DNA of 64,000 bases, from NCBI GenBank assembly GCA_028829895.1, contig CM054184.1:54085701-54149700 (forward strand), read 5' to 3'. The position numbers were made by a program, and so were the translations under genes. Source of the stretch: Sinotaia quadrata. Taxonomy: Eukaryota > Mollusca > Gastropoda > Architaenioglossa > Viviparidae. How positions within the stretch are numbered: the stretch's first letter is position 1; every line of letters begins with the position of its first letter. Positions 43,120 through 54,495 of the stretch are shown piece after piece. Under the pieces are notes generated by a model. That model did no database searches and had not been told where the DNA came from. It worked only from the letters and a program-made list of their open reading frames with translations.

Positions 43120-46020
43120 AGTGAAATAATGTATGTTCGGCTTATGAAATGTAAAATAGTATGTTCAGTTTATGAAATATAAAATATGTGTTCTGTTTAT
43201 GAATTATAAAATAATATTTTTGTTTATTTATAAAATTTTAAAATATGTGTACTGTTTATGAAATATAAAATAGCATGTGTTGTGTTTAGGAAATATAAAA
43301 TATTTTTAATTTTAGAAATGTAAAAATGAAAGAGTTTGGTTTATTAAATATAAAAGAAGAATATGTTCTTTTTATGAAATATAAAATATGTGCGGTTAAT
43401 TTAATATAAAATAATATTTTGATTCATGAAATATAAAATAGTATTTGTTCTGTTTATGAAATATAAAATAGTATTTGTCTGTTTAAGAAATATAAATTAG
43501 TATTTGTTCTGATTATGAAATATAACAAAGTTTGTGTTCAGTTTAACAAATATAAAATAGTATGTTCTGTTTATGAAATATAAAATAATATTTGTAATGT
43601 TTATGAAATATAAAATTAAGATTTCTGAGTATGAAATATAAAATAGTGTTTGATCTGTTTGTGAAATATAAACTATTTCTGTGTATGAAATATAAAATAG
43701 TATTTGTTCTTTTTATGAAATATGAAATAATATGATCGGTTTATGAAATATTAAATAGTATGTTTTCTGTTTAAGAAATACAAAATAGTATTTATTATGT
43801 TTATGAAATATTAAACAGTATGTGTTCTGTATATGAAATATAAAAAAGTATGTGTTCAGTTTAAGAAATATAAAATAGTATTTATTCTGTTTATGAAAAA
43901 ATATAAAACAGTGTGTGTTCTGTATATGAAATATAAAATAGTATGTGTTCAGTTTAAGAAATATAAAATAGTATTTGTTTAGATTATGAAATATAAAATA
44001 AAACTTGTCATTTTATGAAATATAAATCAGTATTTGTTCTGTTTATGAAATATAAAATACTATTCTGTTGAAATATAAAATAGTATTTGTTCACTTTAAG
44101 AACTATAAAATTGTATTTGTTCAGTTTAAGAACTATAAAATAGTATTTGTTCTGTTTAAGAAATATAAAATAGTATATTTTTGTGAAATTTAATATAATA
44201 TTTCTTATGTTTATGAAATAGAAAATAGTATTTCTTCTGTTTAAGAATTATAAAATAGTGTTTGTTCAGTTTAAAAAGTATTAAATAGTATTTATTCTGT
44301 TTATGAAATATAAAATAATATTTGTTCTGTTTATGAAATATCAAATAGTATTTGTTCATTTTATGAAATTTAAAAAGGTATTTGTTCTGTTTACTAAATA
44401 TAAAATGGTATTTGTTCTGTTATAAAATAATACTTCTGTGTAGTAAATATAAAATAGTGTTTATTCTGTTTAAGAAATGTAATATAGTATGTGTTCAGTT
44501 TAAGAAATAAAAAATAGTATTTGTTCTGTTTATGAAATATAAAATAGAATTCTGTTGTTGAAATATAAAATAGTACTTGTTCTGTTAAAAATATAAAATA
44601 GTATTGATTATGTTTATGAAATATAATATATTATTTGTTATGTTTCAGAAATATGAAATAATATTTTTCAGTTTATGAAATATAAAATAGTATTTGTTCT
44701 GTTTACTAAATATAAAATGGTATTTCTGTTTATAAAATAATATTTCTGTGTAGTAAATATAAAATATTATTTATTCTGTTTAAGAAATATAAAATATTAT
44801 TCGTTCAGTTTAAGAAATAAAAAATAGTATTTGTTCTGTTTATGAAATATAAAATAGAATTCTGTTGTTAAAATATAAAATAGTATTTTTTCTGTTAAAA
44901 ATTTAAAATAGTATTTTATATTTATAAAATATAATATATTATTTGTTATGGTTCAGAAATATGAAATAATATTTTTTCAGTTTATGAAATATAAAATAGT
45001 ATTTGTTCTGTTTACTAAATAAAATGGTATATGTTCTGCTTATAAAATAATATTTCTGTGTAGTAAATAAAATAAAAATAAAAAAAAGAATAAATAAAAA
45101 AATTATTTATTCTGTTTAAGAAATATAAAATAGTATGTGTTCAGTTTCAGAAATATAAAATAGTATATGTTCTGTTTTTGAAATATAAAATAGAATTATG
45201 TTGTTGAAATATAAAATAGTATTTGTTCTGTTAAAAATATAAAATAGTATTTATTATGTTTATTAAATATAAAATATTAGTTGTTCTGTTTAAGATATAT
45301 AAAATAGTATTTGTTCTCTTCATGAAATATATAATAGTATGTTGTGTTTATGAAATATAAAATAATATTTCTGTTTATGAAATATGAAATTGTATTTGTT
45401 CTGTTTATGAAATATAAAATAATATTTTTGTGCATGAAATATAAAATAGTATTTGTTCTGTTTATGAAATATAAAATAATATTTCTGTGTATGAAATATA
45501 AAATAGTATTTGTTCTGTTTAAGAAATATAAAATTGTATGTGTCCAGTTTAATAAATATAAAATAGTTTTGTTCTGTTTATGAAATATAAAATAATATTC
45601 TGTTGATGAATTGTAAAATAGTATTTGTTCTGTTTATGAAATATAAAATAGTATTTGTTCTTTTTATGAAATATAAAATATTATGTTCTATTTATGAAAT
45701 ATAAAATAATATTTTTGTTAATGAAATATAAAATACTATGTGTTCTGTTTAAGAAATATAAAATTGTATGTGTTCAGTTTAATAAATATAAAATAGTATT
45801 TGTTCTGTTTATGAAATATAAAATAATATTCTGTTGATGAATTGTAAAATAGTATTTGTTCTGTTTATGAAATATAAAATAGTATTTGTACTTTTTATGA
45901 AATATAAAATATTATGTTCTATTTATGAAATATAAAATAATATTTTTGTTAATGAAATATAAAATACTATGTGTTCTGTTTATGAAATATAAAATACTAT
46001 GTGTTCTGTTCATGAAACAT
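43120..46020. repeat. 2.9-kb AT-rich minisatellite, about 28-32-bp unit
   Basis: Roughly 90 to 100 units of tttatgaaatataaaatagt then atttgttctg. This is the longest array in the window. Longer segments inside it are duplicated too: for example about 45540-45760 and 45780-46000 are near copies, and 44480-44700 and 44790-45010 are similar. It starts about 240 bases after the reductase stop codon and may overlap its 3' UTR. Confidence 0.95.
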
Positions 46021-46134
46021 AAGATAGTTTGTTTCTAGTAATAAGACAAACTTGGAACATTGGTAAATTGTAATACTCATGTATGTATACTGGTTCATAA
46101 GGTCTAGTAATTAGACAGATGATTTTTGAGTTAG

Positions 46135-46570
46135 AGTTATTTATCAATTCTGTAACCTTTCACCTTTCCTTTATTCTTATGTATTATTTCTACAACCTTT
46201 CACCTTTATTGAATTGTTATATATCAATTCTGTAACATTTCATCTAAATTGTATTGTTGTGTATCATTTCTATAACCTTTCACCTTTGTTGAATTGTTAT
46301 GTATCAGTTCTGTAACCTTTCACCTAAATTGTATTGTTATATATCAGTTCTTTAACCTTTCACCTTTCCTGTATTGTTATGTTTCAATTCCATAACCTTT
46401 CAATTTTCCTGAATTGTTATGTATCAATTATGTAAACTTTTGACTTTCCTGAATTGTTATGTATCAATTATTTAACCTTTCGACTTTCCTGAATTGTTAT
46501 GTATCAATTCTGTAACCTTTAGACTTTCCTGTATTGTGTTATATATCATTTCTTTAACCTTTCCTCTATA
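46135..46570. repeat. about 40-60-bp AT-rich repeat
   Basis: Units of tatcaattctgtaacctttc then acctttcctgaattgttatg, about 10 copies. Confidence 0.9.
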
Positions 46571-46689
46571 TATAATTGATCATGATTGTATTTCCATGTT
46601 TTGTTATTTATTCACTAGAATAAAAAATGTTCTAATAGAAAATTCAATTCACAAGCATGGATGTCTGTAAATGAGAATAGTATTGATTA

Positions 46690-46975
46690 GAATGGAACAC
46701 TAATATATGAGAGATTGTTATTTTACACATAGCAATGCAAATAATAGCAGAGTGCTATTTTACACATATTGATACAAATGATAGCAGAGTGTTATTTTAC
46801 ACATAGCGATACAAATGATAGCAGTGTTATTTTACACATAGCAATACAAATGATAGCAGAGTGTTATTTTACACATAGCGATACAAATGATAGCAGTGTT
46901 ATTTTACACATAGCAATACAAATGATAGCAGAGTGTTATTTTACACATAGCTATACAAATTATAGCATAGTGTTT
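46690..46975. repeat. minisatellite alternating 42- and 39-bp forms
   Basis: Units of agcagagtgttattttacac then atagcgatacaaatgat. The 3-bp difference (agagtgt or agtgt with compensating context) alternates along the array. Confidence 0.88.
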
Positions 46976-47027
46976 TTATAGCTAATCCCCTAGACGGCCT
47001 AGAGTGTTTCCTTTCCATATAATAAAT

Positions 47028-47125
47028 CAACAGTTAGGGGATGAGGTCACAGGATGGTTAGTATTAATGATAATTACAAATTACAACAAAAATCCCTCCA
47101 GTGATAGTAATAGGAACCCTAGAAC
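47028..47125. repeat. copy of the segment at the window start
   Basis: The stretch ttagggg-atgaggtcac, attaatgataattacaaat and gtgatagtaata matches 1-90 in the same order. This marks a second dispersed family. Confidence 0.6.
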
Positions 47126-47189
47126 TATCAACCCAGGAAATATGTGTGGCATTCTCTTTATGAGTCAAACTGGAGTTAGAGACTTTTAA

Positions 47190-47835
47190 ACTTTGGGTTA
47201 GAGCACAATATATTAAATGCAGTTTAACTACAAACCAGGGCACAATATATTAAGTGCAATTTAACTGCAAACTAGAGCACAATAAATTAAATGCAGTTTA
47301 ACTACAAACCAGGGCACAATATATTAAATACAGTTTAACTACAAACCAGGGCACAATATATTAAATGCAGTTTAACTACAAAACAGGGCACAGTATCCTA
47401 AATATAATAAAACTACAAACCAGGGCACAACATCTTAAATATAATAAATTGCAAACAAGGGCGCAACATCTTAAATATAATAAAACTACAAACCAGGGTA
47501 AAACATCTTAAATATAATAAAACTACAAACTAGGACACAACATCTTAAATATAATAAAGCTACAAACCAGGGCACCACATCTTAAATATAATAAAATACA
47601 AACCAGGGCACACTGTCCTAAATATAATAAAGCTATAAACAATACACATCATCTTAAATTTAATAAAGCTACAAACCTGGGCAAAACATCCTTAAATAAA
47701 ATAAAACTACAAACAAGTGCACACTGTCCCATATATAATAAAACTACAAACAAGGGCACACTATCCTAAATATAATAAAACTACAAACTAGGACACAACA
47801 TCTTAAATATAATAAACTGCAAACCAGGGTTATAT
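47190..47835. repeat. about 42-47-bp AT-rich minisatellite
   Basis: Units of ctacaaaccagggcacaata with ttaaatgcagtttaa in the 5' half and cttaaatataataaaa in the 3' half: two subfamilies side by side. Confidence 0.9.
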
Positions 47836-47844
47836 ATTTATCCG

Positions 47845-48060
47845 TTATTCTTGCTGACAGTTGGGGCACACTAATGACCTGACAACCAGTTTCCTCCATT
47901 CCATTCTGTTCTCTGCTAATCTTACTGTATTGCTCAGTTTCATTCCTGTCCACTCTGAGATGTTATCCTCCCATCTTTTTCTCGGTCTTCCTCTCTCCTT
48001 GTACACTACCTTGCATGTTTGTCTTGGCAAGCCCTGTTGATTGTGTGACATGCCTATACC
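47845..48060 (-). mobile_element. LINE 3' coding fragment (minus strand)
   Basis: The minus frame reads GRPRKRWEDNISEWTGM and then a R/E-rich stretch with NRMEWRKLVV. This matches the characteristic tail of reverse-transcriptase proteins of RTE/Nimb/CR1-like non-LTR elements that I know as RGRPKKRWEDNIKEWTG. No other part of the element is seen nearby in this orientation. It is a 5'-truncated fossil. Confidence 0.75.
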
Positions 48061-48239
48061 ATTTGATTTTGCGTTTTTCACAATAAACAAAATTAGGCAA
48101 GCCATTGGGCCCCCTTTGGTGAGCTTTTGGCCATTGGAGTCAAAATAAAGAAGAGTGATAGTCGGTTGGTGAAAGGTGAAATCTGAGGTGGCGGTCACTG
48201 GAAACTAAAAAGCGTTTAGATATCTGAAATTATCGTGAA

Positions 48240-48855
48240 GATTAATTTTTGTAGACACCTAATGCCTTTCTGCACTTCAGCCATACAATGTAGACACATA
48301 ATGCCTTTCTGCACTTCAGCCACACAATGTAGACACAATGCCTTTCTGCACTTAGCCATACAATGTAGACACATAATGCCTTTCTGCACTTAGCCATACA
48401 ATGTTGACACTTAACGCCTTTTTGCACTTCAGCCACACAATGTAGACACTTAACGCCTTTTGGCACTTCAGCCATACAATGTAGTCACCTAACGCCCTTG
48501 CTGCACTTCGGCCGTACAGTGAGGACACGTGTTCACTCTTGCTGCACTTCGGCCGTACAGTGAGGACGTGTTCACCCTTGATGCACTTTGGCCATATCGT
48601 GAGGACGCGTGTTTACCCTTGATGCACTTCTTCCAAACAGTGCGGACACATGTGCACCCTTGCTGCACTTCGGCCGTCAGTGCGGACACGTGTTCACTCT
48701 TGCTGCACTTCGTCGTACAGTGCAGACACGTGTTTACTCACTCTTGCTGCACTTCGGCCGTACAGTGCGGTCAAGTGTTCACCCTTGCTGCACTTCGGCC
48801 GTATAGTGCGGTCACGTGTTCGTTGACCCTTGCTACACTTCTGCAATATAGTATG
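48240..48855. repeat. 39-45-bp minisatellite with two compositional halves
   Basis: The 5' half (to about 48490) uses gtagacacataatgccttt then ctgcacttcagccatacaat. The 3' half uses the CpG-bearing form ctgcacttcggccgtacagt with gaggacacgtgttcaccctt. They are diverged versions of one monomer. Confidence 0.9.
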
Positions 48856-48879
48856 GCTCCCGTGATACATAGGGATCTA

Positions 48880-49450
48880 CATACACAATGACCATGACAC
48901 CTGCCTTAGAATCACAGAAAGCATCTCCATTTTTCACAGCTGAGATGATGGCCATACTAACGGGCCTCATACCAAAAACAAACCAGGAAACACTTAATAT
49001 CTTATAGCTACAGACTCCCGCTCGGCAGTGAAATCTCTAGAAAAATACACAAAGTGGGTGGGGAGAGGGGGGCAGTCATTAGTTACCTAATGCTAGACAA
49101 CGTACGAAAACTAACTGATTAAAGTTAAGGTAATTTTGATCCATGCCCATATTAACATAACGGACAATGAAAAAGTAGATAAACTGATTTAGAAGGGATT
49201 GACAAAAAGAACTAAAATTTATTACCACACCACAAGAAAACTTCAACATCTTGAAAAAAAACAACAAATGGATAGCAAAAGGACGAAGGTAAAACATTAA
49301 ATAATATCCAACATTCTATGACGTCACTAGAAGAGAGTTATCAAGAATTTCTAAATTCAGACTAGGCAGTGAAATAACAAAAAATAAAATTATTAAGTGC
49401 AGCTGTGGAGAACAACATCCATAGAACACGTAGACTGCGAACTAATAGGA
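48880..49450 (+). pseudogene. non-LTR retrotransposon RNase H and Cys/His tail, decayed
   Basis: Plus-strand frames, in order, give FTAEMMAILTGL, then after a frameshift IATDSRSAVKSLEKYTKW, then IHAHINITDNEKVDKL, then LSRISKFRLG, KCSCGEQHP and IEHVDCEL. These correspond to the RNase H motifs AExxAI, TDSxSAxxSL and WIPAHxxIxGNExAD, and the terminal CxCGx(n)HxxxxC of RNH-bearing LINEs (I/Jockey/Nimb-like). Several frameshifts and stops make it non-functional. Confidence 0.8.
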
Positions 49451-49489
49451 ATAGAAAGATGACTGACAGAACAAATTATAATTATAAGA

Positions 49490-49860
49490 AAATGACATAT
49501 CGATAACAATGACAGGGGTACTAAACCCCACATACCGACAACAATGTCAGGGGTACTAAACCCTACATGGCGACAATGCCATAAGTACATGTGTAGGTTG
49601 AATAAGATGGTACTGAGCCATCCACTACATCAACAATTATAAATATAAAGTTCCCAAATTAATACATCTATTACATCAACTATTATAAATATAAAGTCCT
49701 CAAATTAATACATCCACTACATCAACAATTATAAATACAAAGTTCCCAAATTTAATACATCCATTACATCAACTTTTATAAAGTCCTCAAATTAATACAT
49801 CCACTACATCAACAACTATAAATATAAATTCCCCAAATTAATACATCCACTGTCAAATAT
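49490..49860. repeat. short repeats: 43-bp pair and 46-bp array
   Basis: Two copies of gacaatg(a/t)caggggtactaa (49500-49570), then about 5 units of atccactacatcaacaatta with taaatataaagttccc (49615-49855). Confidence 0.85.
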
Positions 49861-50452
49861 CTGGGTGGTCCGAAGCTCCCCATCATAAAATAGATGGCAT
49901 GGAGAGGGAAGCTAATTGACTGGACCACCCTACCACAGTCCAAGGCTTGTCAAATTCAGAGGACTAGCCACCTAAAGTTATGATTGAGAGAACAATCTAA
50001 ATATCAAAACGGTAACCATTCAAAATAAATATAACAAACAAATTTATAAACAAAATCACCCACCCAGCCTTCTCAAAATCCAAGCTAAAATCAGTAAGTA
50101 TATAGAAATAGAATAAGAGAGACAAACAAACAGCACGCCTCCCAATCCTAGTTCGAAATTAGCCTAGGCCAGAAGTCTTACCCCAACCCCTTAACCCCCC
50201 GCTCAAATTAAGTAAGGAAATGTAAATACGTATTTTACTCTTTTTTCCCAAGACTACTGAGAGATATTTCTTCAACAACCTTAGGTGTTCAAATCAGATT
50301 TGAAGCCAAAATAGTATCATACTTTGAAACTGGACCTCAGAACCCTGCAGTTATTAATTATTAATGATTTTAGGTAAATGGTACTGATTTCAAACACAAC
50401 CTTTAGAACTCTGACATAATCACATAGTAATAATATGTTTGACATAATGACA
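49861..50452. other. intergenic, no gene recognised
   Basis: Non-repetitive DNA. A contiguous GC-richer block (about 49855-49980) may be mobile-element debris. Confidence 0.35.
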
Positions 50453-50760
50453 CAGTGTGGCGGAGTAAATTTGGCTATCCCTATTTCTCAACTTAATAAT
50501 TATATATTAGTTGCCAATGTTAACATGACCCGACCTTGGGCACTGATTATGATGATTTTTTTTTTGTAAGTGTCAGATTTGGAGTAAACATTTCAGGTGG
50601 AGAATATGCTACAACGTGCTGATACAATCCAAACCAGTTCCAAGCAGATGAATAGTTTTCTTACTAATATAGTCTCTCTCTCATAACAACTTCATCCAAA
50701 TGGGGATGGACCGAAAGTTATTTTGTTGAAGAAAATTCTATATTCTAATCACTTTGATTC
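50453..50760 (+). mobile_element. dispersed repeat family D, copy 5 (longest)
   Basis: Starts acagtgtggcggagtaaatt. It aligns with copy 2 throughout (ttaataattatatatt, acccgaccttgggcactg, gtggagaatatgctac, caaaccagttccaa, and a tail at ggggatggaccg). Non-coding. Confidence 0.78.
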
Positions 50761-50988
50761 TGACGAAACTTGAGACCAGTCTGTGACATTTTGTCGAAAG
50801 GTTGGCAAGGTGTTAATTCTCCACCACACCGGACCCAAAGTAACCTAGGACAGTGGTCCCCAACCCCCGGTCCGCGGACCGGTACCGGTCCGTGGACCAT
50901 ATGGTACCGGTCCGCGGACCAAATGGTACAGGGCCCCCCAATTTTATTTTTACTCTGGTGTATTTCTTTCGGGTTTGTGCGACTTTCC

Positions 50989-51264
50989 ATGGACGAGATT
51001 GAGTCTGAGCATTCATTCTCCCAGTTGGTGCACGATCATCTGTCTTTGCTTTTAAAGAATTCGAGCGCTACTTCCCAACCACACCAACACACTTCGCTTC
51101 GGACCACCGACGAACGCACTCCATCCATTGGACCGCCGGAAGGAGAGTCATGTCAAAGCGCCACACCAGACAAACCAGCACTAAGACTCAGCCCTTTTCA
51201 GGGCTGGCAAAAATGCCACTACTGCCCACTCCACCAAGTGACATTTTACGCGATTCTGAGTTAG
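50989..51264 (+). CDS. small open frame in hAT element, unknown
   Basis: Starts MDEIESEHSFSQLVHDHL and runs 91 residues, rich in Ser, Thr, Pro and Gln. Its last 38 codons overlap the next open frame in another register. I do not recognise it. It may be the original N-terminus of the neighbouring frame displaced by an indel, or a chance frame. Confidence 0.3.
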   Translation: MDEIESEHSFSQLVHDHLSLLLKNSSATSQPHQHTSLRTTDERTPSIGPPEGESCQSATPDKPALRLSPFQGWQKCHYCPLHQVTFYAILS

Positions 51265-52612
51265 TCACAGAAGATGCGGACGGCCCTTTCTGTTTCACAA
51301 ACCAGCGCATAGCACAGCTGAGACAGATACGGCAAAAGAGGCTTGAAGAGATGCAAACATTAAGAAGTACAAAGGAGAAGACTGGACAAAATACTGCTGT
51401 GAAATCAGCAAACCAACCAAAAATGGGGGCATACGAAAAGTTACCCCCCTTCACCTTCACACTAGAAACTAAAAACGTTGAACTAAAAAATGCGTTCACT
51501 AATTTGCTGTTGACCCTCTTCCACACAAAAACAGAAGATGAACTTACACTAGACAACAAGCCATCTTAACCGCAATTGGTCTCCATAAGATTTTAAACAA
51601 GCACCTGACAAGGCAACACGAAAAAAAAACTACATCAACAGACTGTGAAACACAGACAGACATCTTCTGGAAAATAACGCCGACAACAAAAACACGCTCT
51701 TCACAAACGGAAAAGGAGAAAACAACGCGAAAACCCACACAGGAAGACGGCACAACTCAAACAGTCAAAGGAAAAAGCCACGTTTCCACCCAGACTCTAC
51801 AAGCCACTACAAGAGAAAGTGGAATAAACACCAACATCATCTGGAAAATTCCACCTACGGCCAAAGTGAATTCAACTCAAACAGCAAAACAAGAAATCAG
51901 CCAGGCATTCTCGCAAACTCCAAAAACCCACAACAGATAATAAGGAAATCAGACTACAAGCTCTATCAGCAAAGAAAAAGAAATTAAAACAACTACCACC
52001 GAAAATAAGAAACGCCAAAAAATCTCCAGCACACAAACGGTACATATCAAGACGCAAGAAAGAAAAATACAAACAGAAAAAGAAGTGAAGACAACTGACG
52101 CAAAGACCGAAACAGAAGTCGACAACGCTCCAACTACACCATAAGAAACAACAACAACGACTAAACCAACTGCCCCCAATCCACAGCCAGAGTCACCACC
52201 AGGGACTGCAACAAAGACAACCACAACAGACACACGAGGAAACACTACAGAACGGAGCCCCAAATCAAAAAGAAGGCGCCCGCCACAACACATCAGACGA
52301 CAACAACAGTATCATCTACTACAGCCACAACAACAGAATCCACAACAACAACGGCAGCGCTGCGACAACAACCACCGCCGACAACAACAACAACAACGGT
52401 GGCAGCACAGGGAGCAACATCACATGCAGTGGGGATATTATAACCACCCCATTGCGGATCTAATTCAACTAATGCTTGCCGCCAACACCCACCTACATAC
52501 AGTCCAACGGCTACCGGGGACATCAACAACAACAGTGCCAACGACAACAACAACACCACTGGTGAACATGACAGGGTGGGGAGTGAACATCCTGGGCGCA
52601 CATACACACTAA
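51150..52612 (+). pseudogene. unrecognised Thr/Gln-rich protein frame carried by hAT element, broken
   Basis: Frame 1 (51150-51569, 139 codons) starts MSKRHTRQTSTKTQPFSG and has a charged helical stretch (RIAQLRQIRQKRLEEMQ). A second frame (mod-2 register) is open from about 51500 to 52612, apart from stops at 51938, 51941 and 52142. The second frame has an internal protein repeat (TDIFWKITPTTK against TNIIWKIPPTAK), about six xTQT or SQT motifs resembling dynein light-chain (LC8) binding sites, then a Gln/Arg-rich segment, HMQWGYYNHPIADLIQLML, and a Thr run. The conserved internal repeat argues that this is the true register. It is broken here by one register change and three stops. No function is assigned. 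Confidence 0.5.
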
Positions 52613-52691
52613 GTACAGACGATGTGGTATTATCCTGGGCTCTGTAAACCCCCTCACCTGCCAATACAACAACGGCCACCACAGCACTTAA

Positions 52692-52865
52692 ATCCATATT
52701 GCCATTTCCGAATCCTATTTGTGTGAAGCGGGGTTTTCTGCAGTGACAGCAACCAAAACAAAACAACGGATGGACATAAGCAACTCACTTCGGGTGTAAT
52801 TGTCTCCTATTACCCCCAGATGGAACCCTCTCGTTGCAAAGAAACAAGCTCAGGGTTCTCTCTGA
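52692..52865 (+). pseudogene. hAT transposase C-terminal remnant
   Basis: The frame reads SESYLCEAGFSAVTATKTKQ, MDISNSLRV, stop (52797-52799), then LSPITPRWNPLVAKKQAQ. This is the dimerisation end of hAT (Charlie/ZBED-like) transposases. The rest of the enzyme, including the DDE core, is missing, so the copy is inactive. Confidence 0.88.
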
Positions 52866-53114
52866 TTTAGCGTTCTAGTGAGTTAAAATGTTAAATCACT
52901 TTATATTCATTTTTTGGTGTAACTGTATTTTAATTTGAAGGCACGTTTAAATACAATTAAATTAAAATTATTAAATCAAAACAATCTAAAATATAAATAA
53001 TCAACGTCCCCCCACATCATCGGGCCGCGGTAAAATTATCAAGCGTTGACCGGTCCGCGGCAAAATTATCAAGCGTTGACCGGTCCGCGGCGATGAAAAG
53101 GTTGGGGACCACTG

Positions 53115-53590
53115 ACCTAGGATAATTCCCCCAAACACACCTTCTGGCTCGCCACACGTGTTAGAAATATGGGAGATAGATAATGTAGAATAGGAGAGTG
53201 ATAGTTCTAGAGATAGCTTGAGCCACCAGATACCCTCAGCCAGGATAGTAAATTATGGGTGACAACTATGACATATAATATAAAAGTAAGTCATGTTAAC
53301 ACGAGTGGTCTAGATATCAACAATAATAGTATTCAACAAGAAATAATGTGACAGTGTGGTTATATGTGATAATAGGTTACAAGTTATACAGATGTATGCT
53401 TATGCATATGAATTCAGTGTTAAATAACGCCCATGTGATGTCGTAAGTTAAAGTTCATTGAGCCTAGCAGTGTTTATCTCTAACTGTACTACACGATTGC
53501 AGGCATTGCGGAAAATATTGCCTAACTGAAAACTAGTTGAGTTGCAAGGGGCAGACAGTTTAACATCAAAATACACTTCTATAATAAGGA
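53115..53590. other. intergenic, no gene recognised
   Basis: Begins with the 8-bp target duplication of the hAT element, then plain AT-rich DNA. Confidence 0.35.
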
Positions 53591-53607
53591 AGTACATACA
53601 CAAAAAA

Positions 53608-53648
<41 letters not shown>
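53608..53648. repeat. (CA)n microsatellite
   Basis: About 20 uninterrupted CA units. Confidence 0.98.
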
Positions 53649-53649
<1 letters not shown>

Positions 53650-54370
53650 CTGCAAAAGAGAGACTAACTCAAGGAAATATCCCAACACAAGAAATAAAAC
53701 AAATAAATCACAACACTTGTAAGTCTTTAAAGCAAGTGTGAAGTTTAACACTGACTGGAGTAAACCTCACTAATAATGTACAGCACAGAATTATAGAGGG
53801 CACCTTAAAATCTGTGGTACGTATATTTAATAACAATTCGATACTCGTGAATAGGAGACTACATTTAACAAACACATATACGTGACTATAGTTAACACAC
53901 ACACACGAATACTGGACTACACAGGCACACGTATACGGGACTACAATTAACTACCAAGAAGTTTCTTTTCTGTAGTGCGCGCGCACCCCCCAAAAAAAAA
54001 AACCAACAAAAAGATCGTTCAAAGTTCATCCATAATTATCCCAGAAACCCAAAGTGACCCCAAAACTCTTGGGCTTGGGCCGGTGCGCGGTATTTATTTA
54101 GCACTTCACTCATTACAGTTAGGCCTATGTAATTATAATTATTTGTATTGAATCAATAGTATTCTGATTCGTGCCTACACTAATCTTTTGGCTAGGCAAG
54201 GTCATGCCGAAATTGATTTAGCAACATAGGTTTAGTTTTTTACTTGTACGTTAATAAAATATTAATGAATAGTTTAATTTTCCTCAAACTCAGTTAAACT
54301 GAGGTCTGATACGGCTATCCTTCGCCAAGTAATCGTAATAATAATATATCAAAACAGTAAACATGGGACG
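53649..54370. other. intergenic before TM7SF3
   Basis: Short duplications of acacacacgaatac and ggactacaatta words near 53880-53950, and a C6A11 tract at about 53986. No gene is seen. Confidence 0.4.
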
Positions 54371-54495
54371 CTACTCTCGAGTTTTTCTCATCTGGGCGAC
54401 TCCGACGGGGGGAAGAAGCTACAACATACACTGATACAGTCTCATGATTATATTTGTTCTGCTTTCATGGTAACTTAGTTAAAAGCTTGCCACTT
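54371..54495 (+). promoter_or_regulatory. possible TM7SF3 promoter / 5' UTR
   Basis: A short CpG-bearing, GC-richer patch (ctcgag, gggcgactccgacgggg) lies just upstream of the first coding exon. No clear TATA box is seen. The transcription start is unknown. Confidence 0.3.

Larger units (their letters stand above)
50851..53114 (+). mobile_element. hAT element, 2264 bp, internally rearranged
   Basis: The terminal inverted repeats cagtggtccccaacc (left) and ggttggggaccactg (right) are flanked by a perfect 8-bp duplication, acctagga (50843-50850 and 53115-53122). The left end has four ccgcggacc-type boxes and the right end two 33-bp tandem copies ending gaccggtccgcgg. The inside holds only the last 50 or so codons of a hAT transposase (52692-52865), and between 50.99 and 52.61 kb an unrelated A/C-rich open region. 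It is therefore a non-autonomous derivative that either lost its transposase or gained foreign sequence. Confidence 0.95.

Noticed and set aside
51188..52766. Minus-strand Val/Ser-rich open frames (51188-51559, 51949-52293, 52293-52766)
   Set aside because: They are complements of the A/C-rich plus-strand frame. The GTG/GTT-rich translation is what that composition gives, while the plus frame shows a protein-level repeat and the transposase end.
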